Positions 55,209 to 62,512 of a DNA stretch of 64,000 bases are shown one piece after another. The DNA is from Thermodesulfovibrio sp. 3462-1 (GTDB lineage: Bacteria > Nitrospirota > Thermodesulfovibrionia > Thermodesulfovibrionales > Thermodesulfovibrionaceae). The stretch lies in NCBI RefSeq assembly GCF_040451425.1, contig NZ_CP144374.1:1590501-1654500 (forward strand), written 5' to 3'. How positions within the stretch are numbered: position 1 is the stretch's first letter; every line of letters starts with the position of its first letter. Both the position numbers and the translations under genes were made by a program. The notes beneath the pieces are model-generated. The model worked only from the letters and a program-made list of their open reading frames with translations. It was not told the origin of the DNA and searched no databases.

Positions 55209-56497
55209 CTCTGAAGCGTTTCAAGCAGATGATAAAATTCAGGAAATGATATGTCCACACAATCTGCATCTTTTATCACGGTTTCACCCTCTGCAATAAG
55301 TGCTGCTATGCTCAGTGCCATTGCAATTCTGTGGTCTTTATAGGAGTAAACTTGAGCTCCCATGAGTTTACATGGACCAGTAATTTCTACTCCATCATCC
55401 AATTCTTTTATATCAGCACCCATTTTACTGAGTTCTATGGTCATTGCTCTTATTCTGTCTGATTCCTTTGCTCTTAAATCTTTGGCATCCCTTATAACTG
55501 TAGTTCCTTCAGCCTGAGTTGCAACAACACACAAAATTGGAAATTCATCAATAAGTTTTGGAATAATCTCACCCTGAACAGTAACAGCTTTAAGAGCACT
55601 GGCGGTTTTCACTAAGATATCTCCCACAGGCTCACCTGCCTGTTGTTTTAAGTTAAAAATTTCAATTTTTGCTCCCATTAATTTTAAAACTTCAAGAAAG
55701 CCTGTTCTTGTCTCATTCAGGCAAACATTTTTAATCACCACTTCAGAGTCTGCAACAAGACAGGCTCCTGCAATAAAAAAAGCTGCTGATGAGAAATCAT
55801 TTGGTATGGTTATATCAAAGGGATTAAGAGGATACTTTGGTGGGGTTATTTTTATTGTGTTATTGTTTATTTCAAGCTTAACCCCCATGCTTTTAAGCAT
55901 CTTCTCAGTGTGATCTCTGCTTTTATGTGGTTCTGTGACAGAAGTTTCACCCTCTGCAAAAAGAGCTGCAAGCAAAATTGCACTTTTTACCTGGGCAGAA
56001 GCAATGGGCATATTATAGTTTATTCCTTTTAGACAACCTCCTTTTATCACAAGAGGTGGGAATTTGTTAGAATCTCTACCTAAAATGTGCGCTCCCATAA
56101 GATTTAATGGCTCGATAATTCGCCTCATTGGTCTTTGTCTTAATGATTCATCACCTGTGAGAATGCTTAGAAATGGCTGCCCTGCAAGTATTCCGCTAAG
56201 TAGTCTTATCGTTGTTCCAGAATTTCCACAATCAATGACATTGTCAGGCTCTTTCAGGGAGTGTAAACCCGTTGCATTAACTATGATTTCTTTTGTCTCT
56301 GTTATCTGAATATCCACTCCGAGTAATCTCATTGCATTAAGACTGCTGAGAGGGTCTTTTGCCCATAAAAAGTTTTTTATCCTTGAGGCTCCCTCTGCCA
56401 GAGAGGCAAACATAACTGCTCTGTGAGATATGGATTTATCTGCAGGTGGAGTTATCTGTCCTTTAAGTGCTTTCGCTTTTCTAATTACTTTCTCCAT
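55205..56497 (-). CDS. aroA: 3-phosphoshikimate 1-carboxyvinyltransferase (EPSP synthase)
   Basis: AroA catalyses the sixth shikimate-pathway step. The 430-residue protein has PPADKSISHRAVMFASLAEG, DCGNSGTTIRLLSGILAG with the phosphate/PEP-binding residues, and the C-terminal RAKESDRIRAMTIEL. The glyphosate-site segment is NSGTTIRL followed by LTGDESLRQRPMRRI, where the family's class I has GNAGTAMRP, so it is not the enterobacterial class. It is the first gene of the aroA-cmk-ispH-rpsA-sppA unit. Confidence 0.95.
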   Translation of the reverse strand: MEKVIRKAKALKGQITPPADKSISHRAVMFASLAEGASRIKNFLWAKDPLSSLNAMRLLGVDIQITETKEIIVNATGLHSLKEPDNVIDCGNSGTTIRLLSGILAGQPFLSILTGDESLRQRPMRRIIEPLNLMGAHILGRDSNKFPPLVIKGGCLKGINYNMPIASAQVKSAILLAALFAEGETSVTEPHKSRDHTEKMLKSMGVKLEINNNTIKITPPKYPLNPFDITIPNDFSSAAFFIAGACLVADSEVVIKNVCLNETRTGFLEVLKLMGAKIEIFNLKQQAGEPVGDILVKTASALKAVTVQGEIIPKLIDEFPILCVVATQAEGTTVIRDAKDLRAKESDRIRAMTIELSKMGADIKELDDGVEITGPCKLMGAQVYSYKDHRIAMALSIAALIAEGETVIKDADCVDISFPEFYHLLETLQR

Positions 56498-56809
56498 AAA
56501 GTTTTATTATAGCAGAAAAATTCTTTGTTTTTTGAGTTCAAGATTATGCGCCAAGAATACTTAAATCTGCAATCATTTTAGTTAAGCAGATTTTAAATCT
56601 TCCACTCCTTTGCCTTAAAAATCTCTTCTCTACTTATTATTTTACCCTTAATAGATATATTTCTTTTTTCATTTTCTAGGCTTTATTTTATATCTAAGGT
56701 TCAATATAAAACAGAGTGGCTATACCACCTCCTATAGCATAATCTGTGATAAACCCCTTTTTGTTTAAGTTCATTTATTACCTCAAGGGTTTTTCTCATT
56801 GTTTATATT
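56498..56809 (-). pseudogene. nucleotidyltransferase-type gene remnant
   Basis: On the minus strand an ATG at 56797-56799 opens MRKTLEVINELKQKG; dropping one G of a G4 run near 56754 continues ITDYAIGGGIATLFYIEP and then a stop at 56694. The pattern resembles the N-terminus of nucleotidyltransferase-fold (AbiEii/MNT-like) proteins. Further minus-strand fragments (GKIISREEIFKAKEWKI, about 56610-56655) may be its C-terminal end. The rest of this gap down to aroA holds nothing recognisable. It starts just after methylase-tail copy a. Confidence 0.45.
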
Positions 56810-56884
56810 ACCTTCAATTATTTTAATTTCTTCCTCTGTTAAATCATAAAATTTATACACAAATTGGTCAATTTGAGCTTCAAG
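56810..56884 (-). repeat. methylase-tail repeat, copy a
   Basis: 75 bases encoding on the minus strand LEAQIDQFVYKFYDLTEEEI followed by KIIEG, the C-terminal signature of type IIG/Eco57I-like DNA methyltransferases. A TAA stands directly before it in frame, so it is not attached to a protein. It lies 11 bases ahead of the nucleotidyltransferase remnant start. Confidence 0.8.
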
Positions 56885-56937
56885 TTATTTTTTTTATTTT
56901 TTGATTGCTTTCTTAGTTGCTATTAGGGAAAGATTAG

Positions 56938-57228
56938 TTAACTTTGTTCTTTTTTATCAGGAGTTAACCATGAAGTTTCCTTCAATCCTTTCTTCAACCC
57001 TTCCCCTTTTTCCGTTAAAAGCGCAGCTTTTGCCCATTGTTTCTTAGAAAAATTGCATATTATATAACAAAAATCAGGCTTATCATAGTTATAACTTCGA
57101 AATATCGCTACTTCATCACCAGATTCCCAATTAGAAATAGATTTTTCGTCTTGGAGGAAAAATGTAGTATCATCTTCTAATGTTATGGAAAAATGCCACC
57201 AACGCCAACCTTTTTCTTTAATTTTCAT
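56938..57228 (-). CDS. hypothetical protein, partner of the AbiU2-like gene
   Basis: A 96-residue soluble protein, rich in aromatic residues (GWRWWHFSITLEDDTTFFLQ), starting six bases after the AbiU2-like gene stop and so co-transcribed with it. No family is recognised. Its small size and position suggest a regulatory or neutralising partner of the HEPN-like protein, but that is only inference. Confidence 0.6.
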   Translation of the reverse strand: MKIKEKGWRWWHFSITLEDDTTFFLQDEKSISNWESGDEVAIFRSYNYDKPDFCYIICNFSKKQWAKAALLTEKGEGLKKGLKETSWLTPDKKEQS

Positions 57229-57234
57229 TAATAT

Positions 57235-58368
57235 TTACTTTTCGGGATATGCAGGTGGTAACCACGGAACTTTAAAAATTGATAAATAATCTCTTCCTTG
57301 ATATACAGGTGTAAGTGATACTAAGTAACCTCCTTCGATTAAAGCGAAAGCCTCTTTAATTACTTCTTCTACTGCATTACGAATTTCTTCAAGAGAGATT
57401 GAAACGGATATGTCAAAACTCTCACGAGAAGGATGAGCAATATATTTGTCACAAATAATCCATAATTTACCAAATATTAGCTTCAAACAAATTAATTCAA
57501 TAGATTTATTTATTGTATTTAAATTTGTTAATATGTTGTTATCGATTTCATCAAGTTTTTTCTTAATATCTGGATAATATTTATATAAACAAAGATCTAA
57601 TGAGGTTTTATAATAAGCATCTCTCTCATTTTCAGGTAAATTTTCAGGCAAGATAACTTCTTCGGGATGTTCCTTTTCGACTCGCTCATAAAGATGTGTT
57701 TCTATAGAATTAAATAATCTTATCCTCTTTTCAATAATCTCTTGATATTCCTTTTTAGCGTTCTCAATTTTTTGTTTCAGCCCATCTATTTCTTCCAACT
57801 TCTCATTTAAATCTTTCCTATTTAAGTTCTCAAGTGACTCTATCACTTCTTTTAGTTTTTCTTTAAGATCATTCACACTTTTTCGAAAGTTGTCTATTTC
57901 ATTTTTAAAAATTTTAGCAGTCTCAGGAGCGAAAATGTCAAAAATAAAATTCTCAATGTTTTCATGAGTTCGGCATTCTTCTAATATTTTAATTATATTC
58001 TCAATAAATTTTTTAATTGTGAATTCTCTTATTTCTTTAAATCCACACATCACATGTATTAAATTGTTAATTTCTTTATTATTGTTAATTTCTTTTTCTT
58101 TCTCCATTAATTTCTCCATTAATAAGATGGGTAAGTTTATATCACCATGTCTAAGGGATATTGCGGAGGGTTGTAGATATTTTCTTAATCTCATCAAAGC
58201 AGCTTCTATGTAGAATCTACGAATATGTTCAATAGGAGTAAGATCCATTGAGTGTAGGTTAGGATTATTTTTAAACATCCAAATAATATCATCTAAAATT
58301 TGCCAGCTAAAAAATGTATAAAATATGTCATTCCACATAATTTTCCATTTATCCAGCTTCTCATTCAT
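57235..58368 (-). CDS. HEPN AbiU2-like abortive infection protein candidate
   Basis: From the ATG at 58366-58368 (AAGGAG ribosome binding site) the product is about 377 residues. The ends resemble AbiU2-type HEPN proteins: WNDIFYTFFSWQILDDIIWM with EHIRRFYIEAALMRLRKYLQ near the N-terminus and WIICDKYIAHPSRE near the C-terminus. Residues about 150-250 form a long charged coiled coil inserted between them, which is unusual. HEPN proteins are typically RNases in phage defense; a clear RxxxxH motif is not seen, so activity is uncertain. The upstream sequence is methylase-tail copy b. Confidence 0.6.
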   Translation of the reverse strand: MNEKLDKWKIMWNDIFYTFFSWQILDDIIWMFKNNPNLHSMDLTPIEHIRRFYIEAALMRLRKYLQPSAISLRHGDINLPILLMEKLMEKEKEINNNKEINNLIHVMCGFKEIREFTIKKFIENIIKILEECRTHENIENFIFDIFAPETAKIFKNEIDNFRKSVNDLKEKLKEVIESLENLNRKDLNEKLEEIDGLKQKIENAKKEYQEIIEKRIRLFNSIETHLYERVEKEHPEEVILPENLPENERDAYYKTSLDLCLYKYYPDIKKKLDEIDNNILTNLNTINKSIELICLKLIFGKLWIICDKYIAHPSRESFDISVSISLEEIRNAVEEVIKEAFALIEGGYLVSLTPVYQGRDYLSIFKVPWLPPAYPEK

Positions 58369-58375
58369 GTTCTTC

Positions 58376-58441
58376 TCCTTCAATTATCTTTATCTCTTCC
58401 TCTGTTAAATCGTAAAGTTTATAAACCAATTGGTCAATCTG
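58376..58441 (-). repeat. methylase-tail repeat, copy b
   Basis: 66 bases encoding QIDQLVYKLYDLTEEEIKII followed by EG on the minus strand. Its last bases (GAAGGAG) also serve as the ribosome binding site of the AbiU2-like gene. Upstream, in the same frame back to about 58590, GDNKKYEPYKEERKNNI and LDLFNLSINDAAPDSKEDLY read as protein-like but without a start, so they are probably a remnant. Confidence 0.8.
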
Positions 58442-58614
58442 TCGTTATATAGATCTTCTTTTGAATCAGGAGCCGCATCATTTATAGATAAATTAAAAAG
58501 ATCCAATCTTTCAAGTCTGGTATCGATATTAATATTATTTTTTCTTTCTTCTTTATAGGGCTCATATTTTTTATTATCGCCTTGCTCTCTTATTCAATTC
58601 TCCTCAAATTTGAT
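58442..58614 (-). other. gene remnant joined to methylase-tail copy b
   Basis: This 170-base stretch contains an open minus-strand frame with LERLDLFNLSINDAAPDSKE that runs directly into tail copy b without its LEA residues. No start codon with a ribosome binding site is seen. It looks like the fused end of a lost gene. Confidence 0.4.
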
Positions 58615-59460
58615 TTATCGTACCATAATTTTTAACAGTTGAAAAATTGCGGCCTGTAAAACTTGCCAACATATTTTAGCTGTATGCTCATCGGGTTTAA
58701 ATTTTGATACCTGTTGTTGATATGGATGAATATAATTCCTAAAATCTCTTAATACGTGACTAAACTTTTTAACATCTTCACCGAGTAAACCAATAGAGTG
58801 TGCAACATCAATAAAGTTTGCAAGTGTCCAATCTTGAAATTGCAAAACTTTGCCGTCTTTTTTGGGACTAGATGTTGATGAATTAAACTCTTTAGGCATT
58901 TTTTTAGCAATCCCTAGCAGAATCCCTTCAAGAGTGCTACCACATAAAAAAATTACTGCTAATGATGCTTTTGCATTTAAACATTTTTTTATTTCATCAA
59001 TCCGTTGACTTAAAATTTCTGTAATTGAACTATCAAGGCCGAGTTTATTAAGCTGTATCTCCTCAAATTCTTGATTTAAAAAGACATCTTCGGTTATAAT
59101 CCGTTGATTTATTTGTGGTATACCTAATAATCTGTTAGCAATTTTTTTGCATTCTTCGTAAAGTTTATTTTTTCCTTCTTCTATTCTTTCATTATTCAGT
59201 AGTGTCTTCGTCTTCCAATATTCCAATAAATCACTAATTAATTTCCCGACAATAGAATCTGATTCCTGTTCCCAAAAAGCGCGAAGTCTATTTGCCTTAG
59301 ATCCACCCCTATAAGAGTATTTTTTATGGTATATATCTTTTTGAACACTGCTGAATACAAACTCTTGAAAAGTACGATTAGAAAAATCAAGCACATAACC
59401 GCTTTCCATCCGAAAAAGCCTTTCTAATTTTAGTTTATCAGAATAATTTAATGTTGCCAT
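58615..59460 (-). CDS. abortive-infection-like protein with C-terminal HEPN motif (AbiJ-type)
   Basis: The 281-residue protein has an N-terminal domain beginning LNYSDKLKLERLFRMESGYV then LDFSNRTFQEFVF and SKANRLRAFWEQE, a combination I associate with AbiJ N-terminal-type domains of defense proteins. The C-terminal half is all-helical and contains LRDFRNYIHPYQQQ, where Arg-x6-His/Arg-x3-His resembles the HEPN RNase site. It follows the methylase-tail ORF by four bases. No antitoxin is evident. Family name is tentative. Confidence 0.6.
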   Translation of the reverse strand: MATLNYSDKLKLERLFRMESGYVLDFSNRTFQEFVFSSVQKDIYHKKYSYRGGSKANRLRAFWEQESDSIVGKLISDLLEYWKTKTLLNNERIEEGKNKLYEECKKIANRLLGIPQINQRIITEDVFLNQEFEEIQLNKLGLDSSITEILSQRIDEIKKCLNAKASLAVIFLCGSTLEGILLGIAKKMPKEFNSSTSSPKKDGKVLQFQDWTLANFIDVAHSIGLLGEDVKKFSHVLRDFRNYIHPYQQQVSKFKPDEHTAKICWQVLQAAIFQLLKIMVR

Positions 59461-59464
59461 AAAG

Positions 59465-59686
59465 TTATCTGTTATTTTTTTTATTATAACTTGCTACAAT
59501 TTTTATTTCTTCCTCAGTCAAGCCGTATAATTTATAAACCAGCTGGTCAATTTGGGCTTCAAGTTCTTTTACTTTTGCTTGCTTTGTTTGGTCTGTTTCA
59601 TAGTCAGATGATTGGGTGAGGGAGAGGATTTGGGAGACAAGGGATTCTATCTGCTTGGCTTCAGGTTGTGCTTTTGTTTTCGTCAT
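59465..59686 (-). CDS. orphan C-terminal methyltransferase fragment (tail copy c)
   Basis: A 73-residue frame starting MTKTKAQPEAKQIESLVSQI and ending with LEAQIDQLVYKLYGLTEEEI, the longest of the four tail copies. It matches the last about 65 residues of type IIG/Eco57I-like DNA methyltransferases (IESLVxQIL...LEAxIDxLVYxLYGLTEEEI). Without a catalytic domain it cannot methylate DNA. It overlaps the end of the winged-helix gene by 26 bases. It could be a translated remnant or merely a translational relay to the next gene. Confidence 0.6.
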   Translation of the reverse strand: MTKTKAQPEAKQIESLVSQILSLTQSSDYETDQTKQAKVKELEAQIDQLVYKLYGLTEEEIKIVASYNKKNNR

Positions 59687-60227
59687 AAAATCTTCTTCCC
59701 TTTTCAGTTAATTCCCAGATACCCCGTGGAGAATCAGATCGCAACAAACCTTCATTAACCATAGTGTTCCTTGCCCATTGAGCAGTATTTTCCCATCGCT
59801 TCTGTTTCGAATTAGAAGGAAGGGGTTCATAATCATATTTATTTAAAATATTCTTCATTTTATCATGCACAAGTTTTAAAACATCTTTCATTTCTGCTTT
59901 TCCACCGAGTTCAATAAGCGATTCTAAAATGGGTATTACAAATTTATCCTCAGGGGTTCTCAAACCGTGTTTTAACTTACTTTTTACTCCCCTTTTTTGA
60001 ACCTTCACAGACACTCTTTCACTAAAAATTGTCTGCCATTCCTTTTGAAGGGATTTAACCTTTTCCCTGAAAGATTTAAGACGCTCGCCATATTCAATAA
60101 GTGATTTTGCTTTATCAAAAGCTTGGGCTTTAAAAGCCTCTTCCCCTTCCTTGCTTATGACATTAAAGACCTCTTCAATCTCCTCAAGCAAGATTTCAAA
60201 AGCAGTGTTTACTTCGTTTTTATTCAT
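59661..60227 (-). CDS. Mrr_N-like winged-helix protein
   Basis: The 188-residue protein has an N-terminal coiled coil (about 1-75) and a C-terminal winged helix: LRTPEDKFVIPILESLIELG, then MKDVLKLVHDKMKNIL and NTMVNEGLLRSDSPRGIWEL. This matches the N-terminal DNA-binding domain of Mrr-type restriction enzymes, here without a nuclease. It probably binds DNA, either as a regulator or as specificity component. The GGAGGAGG ribosome binding site is provided by methylase-tail copy d. Confidence 0.65.
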   Translation of the reverse strand: MNKNEVNTAFEILLEEIEEVFNVISKEGEEAFKAQAFDKAKSLIEYGERLKSFREKVKSLQKEWQTIFSERVSVKVQKRGVKSKLKHGLRTPEDKFVIPILESLIELGGKAEMKDVLKLVHDKMKNILNKYDYEPLPSNSKQKRWENTAQWARNTMVNEGLLRSDSPRGIWELTEKGRRFYDENKSTT

Positions 60228-60238
60228 AAAATACCTCC

Positions 60239-60313
60239 TCCTTCAATTATCTTTATCTCTTCTTCTGTTAAATTATAAAGTTTATAAACCAATTGGTCAA
60301 TTTGGGCTTCAAG
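60239..60313 (-). repeat. methylase-tail repeat, copy d
   Basis: 75 bases encoding LEAQIDQLVYKLYNLTEEEI followed by KIIEG on the minus strand; an in-frame TAA precedes it as in copy a (both share ATAACTTGAAGC). It ends in GGAGGAGG, the ribosome binding site of the winged-helix gene. Confidence 0.8.
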
Positions 60314-61030
60314 TTATTTTATCTTTTTGAAACATTATAACACCCATATATGTTTTAACATTTTCAATCTTAATATCTAGATAATTGAGTTTGAAAGATT
60401 TGATAAGTTTGTTTTCATTTAATGGTGGATGTTCTTCAAAAATGAAATTCAGAAAATTTCTGATTTCATCGCCGTCCGAATAAACCATAAAGAAAGGCAT
60501 TATTATATTGAAAAACATCTCCATCTTTCTCTGAACACCAATACCATCAAAATTCATTATTCTCTTTACTGCATCTTTTGGTTCTTTATTATTTAGTTCC
60601 ATTTTAATACGCTCTAAAAAGAAATGAACAATACCTTCTTCAATTGTTTCTGATAGAAGCATTGATATTCCTTTAATCCTTTTCTCAGGAAAGTTTGCTG
60701 GTCTTATAGCCTTATAGTTCCAGACGGATTTATCCATCTTTAAAGAAAAATCAAAATCCTCTGGCAATCCTTTTTTTATCATCTGTAAATCCTGCTCTAT
60801 ATAAAAGGGCTTTTTCTATAATTTGCCTTTCCTTTAATTTCTTTATTTCAGCATAAGGAGTAATGAGTGCAAGTTCTAAAAAATTTACCTTATTACTAGG
60901 ATATCCAAGAGAGAGCATAATTTCTCTGTATAATGCTTCATCAGGCAGGGCAATTTTTAACAAGTTCTGCATCCTCTGTTTTTTCCGTTCAAGCCAGCGG
61001 TTGCCAAGTTGTGAAATATCCATCTTCATA
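60309..61030 (-). pseudogene. DUF2851-type gene, frameshifted and N-terminally short
   Basis: Two overlapping minus-strand frames make one protein: MDISQLGNRWLERKKQRMQN to RAGFTDD (ending 60751) and KKGLPEDFDFSLKMDKSVWN, then YKAIRPANFPEKRIKGISML (to 60309). They are separated by a run of seven A (60771-60777 on the plus strand as T); with six A the frame is continuous. Motifs SLGYPSNKVNFLELAL and RPANFPEKRI are as I recall for DUF2851, whose N-terminal half is missing here. The C-terminus runs into methylase-tail copy d. Confidence 0.6.
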
Positions 61031-61081
61031 ATGTGCAATTATTGTGCAATTGATGTGCAATATGTGCAATCAATGTGCAAT
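61031..61081. repeat. five short direct repeats (ATTGCACAT)
   Basis: Five copies of atgtgcaat (one as ttgtgcaat) start at 61031, 61042, 61053, 61062 and 61073, spaced 11, 11, 9 and 11 bases. They cover the stop codon of the AlbA_2 gene and the start of the DUF2851 gene. The helical-turn spacing resembles iterons or a multi-site operator. Confidence 0.8.
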
Positions 61082-62419
61082 TTCATAGAACGCTCCCGCA
61101 CCTTTTTTACCACTTTCTTTTAATATTCCTTTGACTACTAATTCTGATAGATCCTTATTTGCAGTGTTTCTATGGCAATCATTTATTTTCTGATATTCCT
61201 TATTTGTAATCTTTCCTTTTTGTTTTACATACATAACTGCCTTTATCTGTCTTTCATTCAAGCCCATTTTTCTTAAATTCTCTTCGGTGTAAATATCTTT
61301 ATAGAAGATTACAGAAAAAGCTCCTATGCCTTGCTCATAATTGATGAAATCTGGTTCTGGCAATCCGCTTTCTTTACATAGTTCTACCATCTTTATAGTT
61401 CCTGAACCCCATGATTCTATCAAACCAGCGTAATAAAAAACAGTTGCTATTTGAGGGTTTCTTTGATTTGCCTGATGCTGTCTTTTTAAATCATCAGGAG
61501 TCAAAGGAGGCATCAGTTTTCCTAAATTCCAAAATTCAATTTTATCGTCAAAAATTTTGATTTGTATCGGAGCAGTTCCGAGGTAATCTTTATGAATTAA
61601 AGCGTTGATCACAGCTTCTCTTAATGCATCAAGAGGATATTCCCATATATCGCGTCTTGCAAGACCTTCAAGTGAAAAATCTTTGACAGAGGTATCAAAT
61701 TTTACACTTATATGTTTTTTAATTGCTTCTACTGTGTGGTCAAGTTGCTCAAATAGGTTTCCTTCAATAATTATTGTGTCCAAAATATCTATTGGGGTTT
61801 TAAAACGACCAACCTTTGTGTAAGCAGATGGAAAATAAAACTGGGGATTTTTACCAAACAGTAATACTGCTCCACGGGTTAGCTTACCATCTTTTGTATA
61901 TAAATTGAGTTTTTTGAGTAGTTCTTCTTTTGACTTGATACTTTTTATCAAGGGTAAGCGAACTTCTGCAAGAGAGATGAATTTTTCTATGGTTTCGTCA
62001 TCTAAATCTTTCTCTTCTGCGTCAGAAGGGAGTTTATCCCATGTTTGCCCCGATTTTTCAAGCAGAAAGGAAGAAAGTTCCAAACCTGTGAGCTCTTGCG
62101 TTGTGGAGCCACTTCTTACAAATATTTTCCCTTCATAAAAAACAGGAAAGGTGGAAGGCAAAACTTCTATGACGATAACATCTTTCCCTTCTTGATTTTC
62201 AACACTTACAAAAGGTGTAATAAAGAGCTTGCTTTTTATTTTGTTTGGTATATCTTCAAGCAACTTTTTCGCATCGTTTACCCCAACAATTTTTCCTTTA
62301 TCGTCTATCCCTATGTAGAGTTTCCCTCCCGATGAATTCGCAAAAGCACAAACTGTTTTCAAATTTTCATCAGACCATCTGGATTTCAGTTCTACATTTT
62401 GATTTTCTTTCTCAATCAT
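61070..62419 (-). CDS. AlbA_2/Schlafen-type putative DNA-binding protein (RecG-related family)
   Basis: The 449-residue protein starts with the AlbA_2 domain (NVELKSRWSDENLKTVCAFA, then NSSGGKLYIGIDDKG), has the conserved DALREAVINALIHKDY segment and WNLGKLMPPLTPDDL typical of 'ATP-dependent DNA helicase RecG-related' proteins, and ends with a winged helix (LNERQIKAVMYVKQKGKITN). Despite the common label there are no helicase motifs. Such proteins often act as transcriptional regulators or in defense loci. It sits 93 bases downstream of the nuclease gene. Confidence 0.85.
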   Translation of the reverse strand: MIEKENQNVELKSRWSDENLKTVCAFANSSGGKLYIGIDDKGKIVGVNDAKKLLEDIPNKIKSKLFITPFVSVENQEGKDVIVIEVLPSTFPVFYEGKIFVRSGSTTQELTGLELSSFLLEKSGQTWDKLPSDAEEKDLDDETIEKFISLAEVRLPLIKSIKSKEELLKKLNLYTKDGKLTRGAVLLFGKNPQFYFPSAYTKVGRFKTPIDILDTIIIEGNLFEQLDHTVEAIKKHISVKFDTSVKDFSLEGLARRDIWEYPLDALREAVINALIHKDYLGTAPIQIKIFDDKIEFWNLGKLMPPLTPDDLKRQHQANQRNPQIATVFYYAGLIESWGSGTIKMVELCKESGLPEPDFINYEQGIGAFSVIFYKDIYTEENLRKMGLNERQIKAVMYVKQKGKITNKEYQKINDCHRNTANKDLSELVVKGILKESGKKGAGAFYEIAH

Positions 62420-62512
62420 TTCATCACACGCTCTTTGCTTGCTCTAATTTTGTTTTTACAAGTATGAAAACTGTCAATCGGGCTTCTTTTGTTCTCTTAC
62501 TTTATTTAATAC
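62420..62512 (-). other. gap between nuclease and AlbA_2 genes
   Basis: A TTGACA hexamer on the minus strand (62472-62477) has only a poor -10 partner, so a promoter for the AlbA_2 gene is possible but weak. Nothing else is seen. Confidence 0.25.
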
